From NCBI RefSeq assembly GCF_011927785.1, contig NZ_JAATJK010000001.1, forward strand, positions 4,187,001 to 4,251,000: a stretch of 64,000 nt of DNA. The letters are read 5' to 3'. A program made the translations under genes and the position numbers. Every line of letters starts with the position of its first letter. Position 1 is the stretch's first letter. Shown here piece by piece: positions 27,258 through 36,500 of the stretch. The notes beneath the pieces were generated by a model. It was not told the origin of the DNA and did no database searches. It saw nothing but the letters and a program-made list of their open reading frames with translations. Origin of the DNA: Micromonospora profundi (GTDB taxonomy: Bacteria; Actinomycetota; Actinomycetes; Mycobacteriales; Micromonosporaceae).

Positions 27258-27500
27258 GTGGGTATCGGCACCAGCATCTTCCTGATCGCGCTCGGCGCGA
27301 TCCTCACCTTCGCGCTCGACGCCAGCGTCGGCGGCCTCGACCTCGACGTGGTCGGTTGGATCCTGATGGGCGCCGGCGTGCTCGGCCTCATCATGACCAC
27401 GCTGATCTGGGGTCGTCGCCGGCAGGTGGTCACCACCGAGGAGCAGCCGGTGGAATACCGGCGGGTCGAGGAGCGGCGGGACGTCGCCCCTCCGCTGTGA
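27258..27500 (+). CDS. DUF6458-type small membrane protein
   Basis: An 80-residue protein starting VGIGTSIFLIALGAILTFALD. Two hydrophobic helices (about 5-20 and 30-50) are separated by VGGLDLDVVGW. A charged cytosolic tail ends the chain (WGRRRQVVTTEEQPVEYRRVEER). This pattern is typical of the DUF6458 family, widespread and uncharacterised in actinobacteria. GTG 27258 has a strong AAGGAGG five bases upstream, much better than the longer frame from 27183. Confidence 0.88.
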   Translation: MGIGTSIFLIALGAILTFALDASVGGLDLDVVGWILMGAGVLGLIMTTLIWGRRRQVVTTEEQPVEYRRVEERRDVAPPL

Positions 27501-27636
27501 GGATCCTCTTCCGGGTCGGCCGCCTCGATCGAGACGGCCGACCCGTTCGCGCGTGACCAGGGCTCCGCGCAGGCCTCCCCAGCGGCGGGTTTGCGCAGGT
27601 GAACGCGTCGAGCGGCGCGCGCTACGATCGCGAGTC

Positions 27637-28371
27637 GTGGAAGCTCTCGACACGGTGCTGGCAGCGCATCGGGCGTACCTGCTCGGATGGAACATCGGCG
27701 TGGTCGGCGGCGACGACCTCCCGACCTACCGCAGCGACGTTCCGCACGCGCCCCTCAACGGGGTGCTGCGCGTCGCGGGGCGCACCCCGCGGGACGCGCT
27801 CGACGAGGCCCGGCAGCGCCTGCACGGCGTACCCCGGATCTGGTGGGTAGGCCCGGACAGCGACGCCGGCACCGCCGACGCCCTGATCTCCCTCGGTGCC
27901 ACCGAGATCACCCGAATGCCGATCATGACCGCGCCGATCGCGGAGGCGGCCGATGCCGCGCCGCCGGCCGGGCTGCGCATCACCGAGACCACCGACCCGA
28001 CGGCGTTCGTCTCGGCCTACGCCCGGGTGTCCGGAATCGCGCCGCAGGACGTGCCGGCGACCATCGAGCGGGAGAAGGCTTTCGCCGGCGACGGCACGGC
28101 GATCAGACTGGCCGGTCGCCTCGACGACGACCGGATCGTCGCAACTGCCGTCGCCTGGCTGAGCCACGGCGTGGTCACGCTCTATTTCGTGGGTACGCAG
28201 CCGGAGCAGCGACGGCGGGGCATCGGCGCGGCCATGACCCGGGCGGCTCTCGACGTCGCCCGCGAGAGGGGTGCCCACACCGCCGGCCTCACCTCGTCAC
28301 CCATGGGCGAGCCGGTCTACCGCCGCCTCGGCTTCCGACAGGTGGGCGAGTTCCGGCTGCTGACGTTCTGA
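27637..28371 (+). CDS. GNAT-family N-acetyltransferase
   Basis: A 244-residue acetyltransferase. The N-terminal half (about 1-110) is a divergent GNAT-like region beginning VEALDTVLAAHRAYLLGWN. The C-terminal half holds the acetyl-CoA loop in VGTQPEQRRRGIGAAMTRAAL near residues 188-208 and ends YRRLGFRQVGEFRLLTF. Start GTG 27637 lies 10 bases after a TACGAT -10 hexamer, pointing to a leaderless mRNA. The upstream ATG-like starts in the same frame are not supported. It lies between duplicated tRNA genes. The acceptor substrate is unknown. Confidence 0.87.
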   Translation: MEALDTVLAAHRAYLLGWNIGVVGGDDLPTYRSDVPHAPLNGVLRVAGRTPRDALDEARQRLHGVPRIWWVGPDSDAGTADALISLGATEITRMPIMTAPIAEAADAAPPAGLRITETTDPTAFVSAYARVSGIAPQDVPATIEREKAFAGDGTAIRLAGRLDDDRIVATAVAWLSHGVVTLYFVGTQPEQRRRGIGAAMTRAALDVARERGAHTAGLTSSPMGEPVYRRLGFRQVGEFRLLTF

Positions 28372-28394
28372 CCCGGTGCAAGGTCCCGTGCAGC

Positions 28395-28432
28395 AGAAAG
28401 CCCGCTACCGGAATTCCGGTAACGGGCTTTCT
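28395..28432. terminator. Strong bidirectional terminator
   Basis: AGAAAGCCCG pairs with CGGGCTTTCT around an inner TACCGG/CCGGTA stem. Runs of A and T at the base give termination for the GNAT gene and for the leftward tRNA cluster. Confidence 0.85.
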
Positions 28433-28450
28433 GACTGCCTATCCATCCTG

Positions 28451-28522
28451 TGGGCGATACTGGGTTTGAACCAGTGACCTCTTCCGTGTCAAGGAAGCGC
28501 GCTCCCACTGCGCCAATCGCCC
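28451..28522 (-). tRNA. tRNA-Val (GAC), second copy
   Basis: Body identical to 26917-26988; anticodon GAC. The 3' CCA is not encoded here (CAG follows the discriminator A). Confidence 0.97.
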
Positions 28523-28535
28523 GTGCTTGTTACCG

Positions 28536-28606
28536 AGGTGGGGACGGGATTTGAACCCGCGTACACGGCTTTGCAGGCCGTTGCCTCGCCTCTCGGCCAC
28601 CCCACC
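28536..28606 (-). tRNA. tRNA-Cys (GCA)
   Basis: Acceptor GGTGGGG/CCCCACC, anticodon loop CTGCAAA giving GCA, T-loop GGTTCAAATCC, 71 bases, no CCA. It lies between the Gly and Val genes of the second cluster, 13 bases from tRNA-Val. Confidence 0.97.
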
Positions 28607-28640
28607 GAGGTTGCCCCCGTCATGCGTGGCGGCATCTCCG

Positions 28641-28713
28641 AGCGGACGACGGGATTCGAACCCGCGACCCTCACCTTGGCAAGGTGATGCGCTACCAGCT
28701 GCGCTACGTCCGC
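28641..28713 (-). tRNA. tRNA-Gly (GCC), second copy
   Basis: Identical to 27037-27109. It is the first gene of the leftward Gly-Cys-Val tRNA operon. Confidence 0.97.
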
Positions 28714-29012
28714 ACGCCCCCGGACGTTCCCGGGTGACGGATGAGAACTTTAGCCGAGCCGTCGAACGACTGCCAACTCGGGGTCGGTTCGGCGCGTCCC
28801 GCAGGCCTGCGGGCGATGACGTACTCGAACCGGTCATTACCGGCAGGCTTCCTAGGCGGCTGGTCTGGTCGGTCCTCGATCGTCACCCTCCGCACCTTCC
28901 GGTGCCGGCCGGGCCGCGATCGCTGAGGTGCGGCTCAGCAACGGGCCCGACGCCATCGATGAGCGCCGGGGGCCTCGACGAACACCTCCGGAACAACGAC
29001 AAAAGACACGCT

Positions 29013-29042
29013 CAGTAAGTGTCCGGCTTCCGACTGTTACTG
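29013..29042. promoter_or_regulatory. Imperfect inverted repeat, possible TetR operator
   Basis: CAGTAA and TTACTG arms flank related inner halves (GTGTCCGG / CCGACTG). It lies 61-90 bases upstream of the TetR gene, within an otherwise featureless 389-bp gap (28714-29102) that must also carry the tRNA promoter. Confidence 0.4.
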
Positions 29043-29102
29043 GGCGAATGGGGCGGCGATGGTCACTGTTCGTGTTCGGATGGATGGGCTACGGTAACGG
29101 TC

Positions 29103-29705
29103 GTGACGAGACGTGCGGCCGAGATCCGCCTGGATGCCCTGCTGCGCACCGCGTGCGACGTGATCGTCGAGCGCGGTCTGGCCAACACCCGGACAGCCGA
29201 CGTGGCGCAGGCCGCTGGCGTGAGCCAGGCGCTGGTTTTCTACCACTTCGCCACCAAGGAACGGCTGCTCGCGCAGGCATTCGCGTACGCGGTCGAGCAG
29301 GATCTGGCCCGGCTGGACGCGGTGACCCGCTCGTCGGCCCCGCCGCTGACCAAGCTCCGCCGCATCCTGAAGCTCTACACCCCGGCCGGGCGGGCGACCT
29401 CCTGGTCGATGTGGATCGACGGCTGGTCCGAATCGCTGCGTACCCCGGAGATGGAGAAGGTCTCCCGCCGACTCGACCTGCGCTGGCGGCAGGACCTCGC
29501 CGCGGTGATCGCCGCCGGGGTGGCCGACGGCACCTTCGAGTGCGCCGACCCGGACGGGGCCGCCTGGCGGATCAGCGCCGTCACGGACGGCCTGGCGGTG
29601 CAGCTCGCCGTGCACGAGCGGGTGATCTCCCGGCGGCAGTTCGGTGAGTGGGTCCGGCTGGTCGCCGCCCGGGAGCTGGGTCTGGACCCGGTCGTGCTGG
29701 ACTGA
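29103..29705 (+). CDS. TetR/AcrR-family regulator
   Basis: A 200-residue repressor-type protein. The N-terminal HTH lies near residues 23-50 (TRTADVAQAAGVSQALVFYHFATKERLLAQAF). A ligand/dimer domain fills the rest and ends REFG-like 'REL GLDPVVLD'. The TetR_C_6 / BetI-like pattern 'WSMWIDGWSESLR' is visible near residue 100. Start GTG 29103 follows GGCTACGGT, a -10-like sequence fitting leaderless translation. The target and ligand are unknown; an inverted repeat upstream suggests autoregulation. Confidence 0.9.
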   Translation: MTRRAAEIRLDALLRTACDVIVERGLANTRTADVAQAAGVSQALVFYHFATKERLLAQAFAYAVEQDLARLDAVTRSSAPPLTKLRRILKLYTPAGRATSWSMWIDGWSESLRTPEMEKVSRRLDLRWRQDLAAVIAAGVADGTFECADPDGAAWRISAVTDGLAVQLAVHERVISRRQFGEWVRLVAARELGLDPVVLD

Positions 29706-29776
29706 ACACGCCCACTCCTCCACCCGGGCCAGCCAAAACGGCTCGGAGCGCCCCGCCGACCGGAACAATCGGCACC

Positions 29777-30358
29777 ATGGATCTGCTGGAGGCGTACCGC
29801 CGGAGCCTGGCCGAGTTCGTCGACCGGGTGGACCAGGTCGAGCCCGGCCAGTGGTCCGACCCGACACCCTGCTCCGGCTGGGACGTCCGCACTCTCGTCA
29901 ACCACGTGGTCAGTGAGGACCGGTGGAGCGTCCCGCTGCTCGCCGGCCGCACCATCGACGAGGTCGGCGACCGGTTCGACGGCGACCTGCTCGGCACCGA
30001 CCCGGCCACGGCAGCGCGGGAGGCGACCGCACAGGCCGAGATCGCCGCCACCCACCCCGGCACGATCGACCGCACCGTGCACCTCTCCAGCGGTGCGACC
30101 CCAGCCGCCGAATACATCCAGCAACTCCTCGCCGAGCACCTGGTGCACGGCTGGGACCTGGCGGTGGCCATCGGCGCCGAGCCTCGCCTGGAACCCGACG
30201 CGGTCAACGTGTGCGCCAGGTGGTTCGCCGGCCAGGCCGACACCTATCGGAGCAACAACCTGGTTCACGACGCGGTGCGGCTCTCCGCCGACGCCGACGA
30301 GCAGGACCGCCTGCTGGCCGCCTTCGGCCGCGACCCGGACTGGGTGCCGGCCGACTGA
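29777..30358 (+). CDS. TIGR03086/DinB-like metal-binding protein
   Basis: A 193-residue protein of the mycothiol-dependent maleylpyruvate isomerase N-terminal (DinB-like) superfamily. It has the four-helix pattern with PTPCSGWDVRTLVNHVV near residue 31 (metal-ligand His) and EHLVHGWDLAVAIG near residue 120 (second His pair). Many members are thiol-S-transferases using mycothiol, the actinomycete thiol. ATG 29777 has no strong binding site but fits family length. Substrate unknown. Confidence 0.88.
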   Translation: MDLLEAYRRSLAEFVDRVDQVEPGQWSDPTPCSGWDVRTLVNHVVSEDRWSVPLLAGRTIDEVGDRFDGDLLGTDPATAAREATAQAEIAATHPGTIDRTVHLSSGATPAAEYIQQLLAEHLVHGWDLAVAIGAEPRLEPDAVNVCARWFAGQADTYRSNNLVHDAVRLSADADEQDRLLAAFGRDPDWVPAD

Positions 30359-30574
30359 GCACGGCAGCCCGCTGAACGCAGCCTGTTGAGCACGTCGGCG
30401 GTCGAGCGCGTCGAAAACACCCTCGTGTGGAGCCCTGTCCCGCGCTAATCGTCGGCGCGTCGGCGGCCGGGCCTTGCCGCGCCCTTCACCGGCTGATATC
30501 CACAGATGCGCATGCGTCACCGCGCAACGCCGGTCGGCGGCCCGCCGGCCATTCCACTCCCACGAGGAGGTCCC

Positions 30575-33505
30575 GTGCCACGATCCCAGTGGTCACCCTC
30601 GATGAGCCGGCGTCGACGCCGGCTCATCGCCGTCCTGGCGACGACGGCGACCGCCGCCGCGCTGCTGCCCACCGGCGCGAGCACCGCGGCCCCCACCAGC
30701 GCGGCGCCATCCGCCCAGCGTTCGTCCGGGCCGTTCGCCGAGGGCCACCAGAGCGCCGACGTCGACAACCGCGCCGGTACGGCGGCACCCGACGCCCGCC
30801 AACGCGGCCTGGCCCGCGCCGCCGACCCCGACGTGCGGTGGAACAAGCTCGGCACCCCGCAGGCACTCGGTCCCGGCCGCACCCCCCTCGCCACCGGGCT
30901 GCCCTCCGACCCGGAGGCCGCCGCCCGCGCGTACCTGGCCGCCAACCGCGACCTGTTCGGAATGGACGCCGCCACGGTCGCCGACCTGGAGCGGGTACTG
31001 GTCCGGCCGATCGGCACCGGTGCCGTGGTGACCCTCCGGCAGCGCTTCGGCGACCTGCCGGCCGGGCCGGACGGCCTTGTCACCCTCGCGGTCAGCGCCG
31101 GATCGGTGCTCTCGGTCAGTTCGTCGCTGGCCCGCGACACGAGCGCCCCCGCGCCGGCCACCCGCAGCGCCGACCAGGCGTACGCCGCCGCGCTCGCCGA
31201 CGCCAAGCTGACAGCCGACGCGGTGGCCAGTCACACGGTGCGCGAGGTGGCAGTGCCCACCCCGCTGGAGGGGCCGCGAGCCGCCTACGAGGTGACGCTT
31301 ATCGGCGCGGACGCCGACCACCCGGCGGCGTTCACCAGCTATGTGGACGGCATCACCGGCCAGGTGCTGGTCCGCGAGGATCTCGTCGACTACGACTCGG
31401 ACAACCCGAGTTGGGCGGTCTTCCCGGCCACCCCACCCCGCGACCTCGGTCCCGGGCAGGACCCGCGGGTGCGCTGGTGCGGCGACCCGGCGCCCGGCTG
31501 CCAGTCGGCGTTCCGCGACCCCGCCACCGGTCAGCCGTGGGACGTCGACGCGGCCACCGGCACGCCCACCTTCACCTCCCGCGGCAACTCGGCGAACACC
31601 GTGCTGTCCTGGGGTGCGGGCACCCCTGTCGTCCCGGCACCCACCAGCCCGGACCGCCGCTACGAGTACCCGTTCACCGACCAGTGGCACCAGGCGAAGT
31701 GCAACCCGGAGGTGTTCACCTCCGCCCAGCGCAACGACGCGGACGCATCAATCGCCAATCTCTTCGCCATGCACAACCGGATGCACGACTGGTCGTACCA
31801 GTTGGGCTTCACCGAGTCGGCGTGGAACCTCCAGGCGGTCAACCTCACGCCCGCTGGCCTGGGCGGTGACGCCGAGCAGGGCCGCGCGCAGCAGGGCGCG
31901 CTGACCGGCAACCGCAACAACGCCAACCAGGGCACCCCGCGCGACGGGCTGCCGCCGACCACGAACATGTACCTGTGGCAGCCGCAGGCCGGCGGGCCGT
32001 ACCCGCCGTGCGTCGACGGTGACTACGACATGACGGTGATCGGCCACGAGTACACCCACGCCATCACCAACCGGATGATCGCCGGCCCGGACAGCGGGAT
32101 CAGCGGCCACCAGGGCGGGGCCATGGGTGAGTCGTGGGGCGACCTGCTCGCCGCCGAGTACCTCTTCCAGCACGGACTGCGCGCCCCCGGCGAGTCGCCG
32201 TTCGTCACCGGCGGGTACGTCACCGGCAACCTGGTCAGCGGCATCCGCAACTACGACCTGAGCCGCAGCCCGCTCAACTACTCCGACATCGGCTACAACA
32301 CCGGCGGCCCGGCCGTGCACGCCGACGGGGAGATCTGGGGCGCCACCAACTTCCGGGTCCGCTCCGCGCTCGTCAAGCGGTACGGCCTCGGCACCCCGCA
32401 GCGACAGTTGGAGTGCGCGCTGGGGAAGGTCGCCGCCGACAAGTGCCCGGGCAACCGGCGCTGGTCGCAGCTGGTCTTCGACTCGTTCCTGCTTCAGGCC
32501 GCCAGCCAGGTCAGCATGCTCGACATGCGGGACAACATGCTCACCGCCGACCTGCTCCGCTTCGGCGGGGCGAACCAGGACCTGATCTGGGCCGAGTTCG
32601 CCCGCTCCGGGATGGGCCGGGACGCCGCCACCAACGGCGCCGCCGACACCGACCCGACGCCGAGCTTCGCCTCTCCGAGCGGCGGCAACGCGACACTCAC
32701 CCTGCGTCCGCGCGGCGACAGCGCCGACGCGCCCATCCGGGTGTACGTCGGGGCGTACGAGGCGCGGGCCGTGCCGATCGCCGACACCGATCCGGCAACG
32801 CCCATCCCGGACACCGTGGAGATGGTGGCCGGCACGTACGACCTGGTCGCCGTCGCGCCCGGCTTCGGGCACCAGCGGCTCAGCGTGGTCGCCACTGCCG
32901 GCAAGCAGGGGTACGTCGACCTGCGGATGAGCCGTAACCTCGCGTCCACCGCGTCCGGCGCCACGATCAGCGGCGACGGGGTCAACCTGGACCGGATCGC
33001 CGACGACACCGAGGCGACGAACTGGGCCTCCCTGGACGGGGTGGCCGGCAAGCAGGTCACAGTGGCGCTGCCCGGGGACGCCCCGCAGGCAGTCAAGCGC
33101 GTGAACGTGAGCGCGATGCTGCGCCCGGCGATCGTCGGGGACGCCGACACCGGGGGTCAGAACGCGCTGAGCGCGCTGCGGTCCTTCGCGGTGTCGGCGT
33201 GCAACGCGAAGACGACCGACTGCGCGGATCCGGCGCGCTGGCAGCGGATCTACACGAGCGCTGATGACGCGTTCCCGGGCGGGGCGTACCGGGCGTACAG
33301 CCGGGACATCAACCTCCGGACTTTCGCCGTGCCCACCACGCTCGCCACGCACCTGCGGCTGGAGGTGCTGGCCAGCCAGTGCACCGGCGGCCCGCACTAC
33401 GCGGGTGAGCAGGACAACGACCCGGCCACGACGACGGACTGCGCGACCGCCAGTCCGGCCCGCAGCCAGGTCCGGATCGCCGAGTTCCAGGCGTTCTCGA
33501 AGTGA
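30575..33505 (+). CDS. Secreted M36 (fungalysin-type) metalloprotease
   Basis: A 976-residue secreted protease. Residues 1-48 form a long signal peptide (SRRRRR then a hydrophobic stretch ending TAAP). An FTP/PepSY-like propeptide follows to about residue 290. The M36 catalytic domain carries HEYTH at 491-495 (E492 catalytic) and zinc ligand E519 in GAMGESWGD. The C-terminal part (about 785-976) resembles a discoidin/F5-8 type binding domain (NLASTASGATISGDGVNLDRI). GTG 30575 has GAGGAGG five bases upstream. It should degrade proteins outside the cell. Confidence 0.93.
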   Translation: MPRSQWSPSMSRRRRRLIAVLATTATAAALLPTGASTAAPTSAAPSAQRSSGPFAEGHQSADVDNRAGTAAPDARQRGLARAADPDVRWNKLGTPQALGPGRTPLATGLPSDPEAAARAYLAANRDLFGMDAATVADLERVLVRPIGTGAVVTLRQRFGDLPAGPDGLVTLAVSAGSVLSVSSSLARDTSAPAPATRSADQAYAAALADAKLTADAVASHTVREVAVPTPLEGPRAAYEVTLIGADADHPAAFTSYVDGITGQVLVREDLVDYDSDNPSWAVFPATPPRDLGPGQDPRVRWCGDPAPGCQSAFRDPATGQPWDVDAATGTPTFTSRGNSANTVLSWGAGTPVVPAPTSPDRRYEYPFTDQWHQAKCNPEVFTSAQRNDADASIANLFAMHNRMHDWSYQLGFTESAWNLQAVNLTPAGLGGDAEQGRAQQGALTGNRNNANQGTPRDGLPPTTNMYLWQPQAGGPYPPCVDGDYDMTVIGHEYTHAITNRMIAGPDSGISGHQGGAMGESWGDLLAAEYLFQHGLRAPGESPFVTGGYVTGNLVSGIRNYDLSRSPLNYSDIGYNTGGPAVHADGEIWGATNFRVRSALVKRYGLGTPQRQLECALGKVAADKCPGNRRWSQLVFDSFLLQAASQVSMLDMRDNMLTADLLRFGGANQDLIWAEFARSGMGRDAATNGAADTDPTPSFASPSGGNATLTLRPRGDSADAPIRVYVGAYEARAVPIADTDPATPIPDTVEMVAGTYDLVAVAPGFGHQRLSVVATAGKQGYVDLRMSRNLASTASGATISGDGVNLDRIADDTEATNWASLDGVAGKQVTVALPGDAPQAVKRVNVSAMLRPAIVGDADTGGQNALSALRSFAVSACNAKTTDCADPARWQRIYTSADDAFPGGAYRAYSRDINLRTFAVPTTLATHLRLEVLASQCTGGPHYAGEQDNDPATTTDCATASPARSQVRIAEFQAFSK

Positions 33506-33508
33506 CAC

Positions 33509-33542
33509 CGTCGGGGCCGGCGGACCGCCGCCGGCCCCGACG
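33509..33542. terminator. Strong bidirectional hairpin terminator
   Basis: A perfect 15-bp stem (33509-33523 with 33528-33542) and a 4-base loop between the convergent protease and surface-protein genes. Confidence 0.85.
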
Positions 33543-33550
33543 TCCTCAGC

Positions 33551-34432
33551 TCAGTGGCGGCAGCCGCCGGAGATCCGCAGGTCAGCGGCGTAACGGTCGC
33601 CACCGGTCGGGCGGATTCGGTCGCTCCCAGAGTCGGTCCGCCGGCTGCTCGCCGGCTCCGGCGGGTGCGGCCTGGTGAGGTGGCGCAGCCGCAGCAGCAG
33701 GCCCAGCCCGAGCGAGAGCAGCAGGGCACCGAGCAGGAACGCTGCCTGCACCACGCCGAACCCTCCGGTCTGCGCGACAGGTCGGCCCGCGCCGGCGGCC
33801 GGTGGGGCGGCGGCGACCGGCTGCTCCACGACGGGCTCGTCGTCAGGGGTGCTGGCGTCGGCGGGTTCGCTCGCGGGATCGGTGGGCTCCGGCGGCGTCT
33901 CGGTGGGACGCGCCGACGGGCTGGGTGCCACCCCCACCACGGAACGGGTGGCAGTCTGTCGGGACAGCAGGCGCAGGTTCACGTCGTACGCCTCGGCGGC
34001 GAGGGTGACCCGGCCCCGAGTGACGTCCTCGGCGAAGGCCACCCGGTAGCGGGCGGTGACCGTGCGACCCGGGCAGAGCGTGCCCGGGTCGAGTTGCCGG
34101 TCGGTGAGCCGGGCGACGTCCCCGTCGGTCCGGATCTCCAGCGGAAAGTCGCCGGTCTCCTCCACCCGGTCCATCTTCACCTGGTCGAGCCGGATGCCCT
34201 GCACTCTCAGCACCATCGACCAGCGGACCTTGACGCAGCCGCCGCGCCGGTCGGTCCGCGAGACCACTGCGGAGAGCGTCCGCACCTGGTCGCCGGCGGT
34301 GAACTGGGCCGGCAGCCCACTCAGCTCGGTGGCGAACGCCGCCTGCGCCGGAGCGGCCGTGGCCAGCTCCACCCCGCTCAGACAGGCCAGCACCACCCCG
34401 ACCTGTAGCGCCTTTCGCCACACCGTCACCAC
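33551..34432 (-). CDS. Exported membrane-anchored surface protein
   Basis: A 293-residue protein with a signal peptide (residues about 1-31, ending APAQA), an extracellular beta-rich domain (about 32-170) with two Cys, and a Pro/Thr/Glu-rich stalk (about 175-225). VAQTGG then precedes a C-terminal hydrophobic helix with trailing Arg residues. VAQTG differs in one residue from the LAxTG signal of class E sortases. However, about 45 residues follow the helix, too long for a usual sorting signal, so simple membrane anchoring is as likely. GTG 34432 is preferred (GGAGG six bases upstream) over GTG 34462. Confidence 0.75.
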   Translation of the reverse strand: MVTVWRKALQVGVVLACLSGVELATAAPAQAAFATELSGLPAQFTAGDQVRTLSAVVSRTDRRGGCVKVRWSMVLRVQGIRLDQVKMDRVEETGDFPLEIRTDGDVARLTDRQLDPGTLCPGRTVTARYRVAFAEDVTRGRVTLAAEAYDVNLRLLSRQTATRSVVGVAPSPSARPTETPPEPTDPASEPADASTPDDEPVVEQPVAAAPPAAGAGRPVAQTGGFGVVQAAFLLGALLLSLGLGLLLRLRHLTRPHPPEPASSRRTDSGSDRIRPTGGDRYAADLRISGGCRH

Positions 34433-34609
34433 TGCCGCCCTCCGTTCGGTCGTCTCCACCACGCAACGCTAGGAGCGCGCTGTCGACCGGAACAGACGGG
34501 TGTGTTCGCACCGGGCGGCAGAGACAGGGCGGGTTATCACCGACCGTGGTGAACCGGTCACCCGCCCCCGCGACACGCCCGACGGTGGGCCGCTGGGACA
34601 ATCGCCAGC

Positions 34610-35278
34610 GTGTCCGAACTCTCCACCACCTTCGTCCGGCTGCACGCCCGGCTCGCCCCGGTGGCGTTCGTTCCCGAGGTGCGGCTGCACCAGGCGGACG
34701 AACCGATCGGCCTGTGGGAGCTGACCGAGGGTGAGTTCTCCACCGACCGGCCACCACCGTTCTGGGCGTTCGCCTGGGCCGGCGGCCAGGCGCTCGCCCG
34801 CTACGTCACCGACCATCCGGAGCTGGTGGCCGGCCGCCGCGTGCTCGACCTCGCCTCCGGCTCCGGCCTGGTGGCCATCGCCGCCGCTCGGGCCGGCGCG
34901 GCGTCCGTGCGGGCCGTCGAGGTCGACGAGTTGGCTGTGGCGGCGGTCGCGCTCAACGCCAAGGCCAACGGGGTACGCGTCGACGCCGAGTTCGGCGACA
35001 TCCTCGACGGCGACGCCGGTGACGCCGAGGTGGTGCTCGCCGGGGACGTCTTCTACAGCGAGGCGATGGCCCGGCGGGTGCTGCGGTTCCTGCTGCGTAC
35101 CGCCCGCGCCGGCGCCCCGGCGCTTGTCGGTGACCCCGGGCGGGCGTTTCTGCCCCGGGACCGCTTCGATGAGCTGGCGAGCTACGACGTGCCGGTGACG
35201 GAGGCCCTGGAGAGCGTCCGGGTGAAGCGCACCACCGTCTGGCAGCTGCGGGCCGGCCTGCCGGGGGCCGCCAGCTAG
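34610..35278 (+). CDS. Class I SAM-dependent methyltransferase
   Basis: A 222-residue methyltransferase of the METTL21/nicotinamide-N-methyltransferase-like group. VLDLASGSGLVAIAAARAGA (motif I, about 76-95) and VEVDELAVAAVALNAKANG (motif II) bind SAM. FWAFAWAGGQALARYV upstream is typical of protein-lysine methyltransferases related to ETFB-KMT, and VVLAGDVFYSEAMA is motif IV. GTG 34610 lies 6 bases after a GACAAT -10-like hexamer, suggesting leaderless translation. The P450 gene follows after 9 bases. Substrate unknown. Confidence 0.88.
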   Translation: MSELSTTFVRLHARLAPVAFVPEVRLHQADEPIGLWELTEGEFSTDRPPPFWAFAWAGGQALARYVTDHPELVAGRRVLDLASGSGLVAIAAARAGAASVRAVEVDELAVAAVALNAKANGVRVDAEFGDILDGDAGDAEVVLAGDVFYSEAMARRVLRFLLRTARAGAPALVGDPGRAFLPRDRFDELASYDVPVTEALESVRVKRTTVWQLRAGLPGAAS

Positions 35279-35287
35279 CGTGGCGGC

Positions 35288-36478
35288 GTGCTGTTCCGCA
35301 GCTGGGCGTCGGCGGTCGAGTCACCCTGGCCGGACGTCGCCTCGGTGGCCGACCACGTCGGCGTACGCCATCTGGTGGTGACCCGGCACGCGCTGGTCCG
35401 TCAGGTGCTGGCCGACCCGGCGACCTACCGGCCGGACAACGCGCTGGACGCCGTGACCCCGATGCCGGTGACAGCGCTGCGGGTGCTGGCCGGGCACCGG
35501 TTCCGGCTGCCGCCGACGCTCGCCAACAACTCCGGCGCCAGTCATCCGCAGATCCGGGCGATCGTCGCCGACGCGCTGCACCCCACCCGGGTCGCGGCGC
35601 AGCGCCCGTGGCTCACCGCGCTGGTCCGGGAGCGGGCCGCCCGGCTGACCGCCACGCTGGACGCCGGGCAGCCCGCCGACCTGTACGCGGATCTCGCCGC
35701 CGACCTGCCGTTGCTGGTGCTGGCCCGGCTTGTCGAGTTGCCGGACGCTCCGGTCGGCGCGGTCAAGGAGTTCGCCCGCGCCGCGCTGGAGCTGTTCTGG
35801 GCGCCGCTGGACGCCGACCGGCAGTTGGCGCTCGCCGCCGAGGTGGGCCGGTTCCACTCTGTGCTGCGTGACTTCGCGGCCACCGGCGGCGGGTTGGCCG
35901 CCGAACTGCGTGCCGCCGGACACCCGCCGGACGTGGTGGTCGGCGCGCTCTTCTTCCTGCTGGTCGCCGGCCAGGAGACCACGTCGCAGTTCCTCACCCT
36001 GCTGCTGCACCGACTGGCATGCGAGCCCGCCGTGCGGGCCGGGCTGCGTACCGGCGAGGTGGCGGTGGCCGACGTGGTGGAGGAAGGGCTGCGGCTGGAG
36101 CCGCCGATCGTGACCTGGCGTCGGGTGGCCACCGCCGACGGGCTGCTGGGCGGGCAGCCGGTGCCGGCGGGCACGAGCCTGGTGCTGTGGTTGGCCCGCG
36201 CCGGCCGGGACCCGGCGGTCGTCGAGTCACCCGACGAGTTCCGCCCCGGTCAGCGCGGATCGCGCCGGCACCTGGCGTTCGGCGCCGGCGCGCACCGCTG
36301 CGTCGGGGACGTGCTGGCCCGGATGGAGGCGGCCGTCGTGGTGGCGGAGGCCGCGCCACTGCTCGACGGGGTGGCGGTGGTCCGCCCACCGTGGTGTCCG
36401 GACAATCTGACCTTCCGGATGCCCGACGCCTTCGTGGTCCGGCGCGCTCCGGGCAGCACCGGGCTCACCGGCTCCTGA
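35288..36478 (+). CDS. Cytochrome P450
   Basis: A 396-residue soluble P450. The I-helix has LVAGQETTSQ, the ExxR of the K-helix is EEGLRL, and the heme-binding loop is FGAGAHRCVGD with axial C338. The start lacks a membrane anchor, as usual for bacterial enzymes. No ferredoxin or reductase gene is adjacent, so redox partners must come from elsewhere. The methyltransferase 9 bases upstream could modify the same compound, but no scaffold-making enzyme is nearby. GTG 35288 is the start used. Confidence 0.92.
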   Translation: MLFRSWASAVESPWPDVASVADHVGVRHLVVTRHALVRQVLADPATYRPDNALDAVTPMPVTALRVLAGHRFRLPPTLANNSGASHPQIRAIVADALHPTRVAAQRPWLTALVRERAARLTATLDAGQPADLYADLAADLPLLVLARLVELPDAPVGAVKEFARAALELFWAPLDADRQLALAAEVGRFHSVLRDFAATGGGLAAELRAAGHPPDVVVGALFFLLVAGQETTSQFLTLLLHRLACEPAVRAGLRTGEVAVADVVEEGLRLEPPIVTWRRVATADGLLGGQPVPAGTSLVLWLARAGRDPAVVESPDEFRPGQRGSRRHLAFGAGAHRCVGDVLARMEAAVVVAEAAPLLDGVAVVRPPWCPDNLTFRMPDAFVVRRAPGSTGLTGS

Positions 36479-36500
36479 TCAACTCGGTAGGTTTCCGGGC

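Noticed and set aside
26914..28713. Integrated mobile element at tRNA genes
   Set aside because: No integrase or excisionase, and both tRNA copies are complete genes rather than attachment-site fragments.
34610..36478. Methyltransferase plus P450 as a natural-product gene cluster
   Set aside because: No scaffold-building enzyme, regulator or transporter is adjacent; two tailoring-type genes are not enough.
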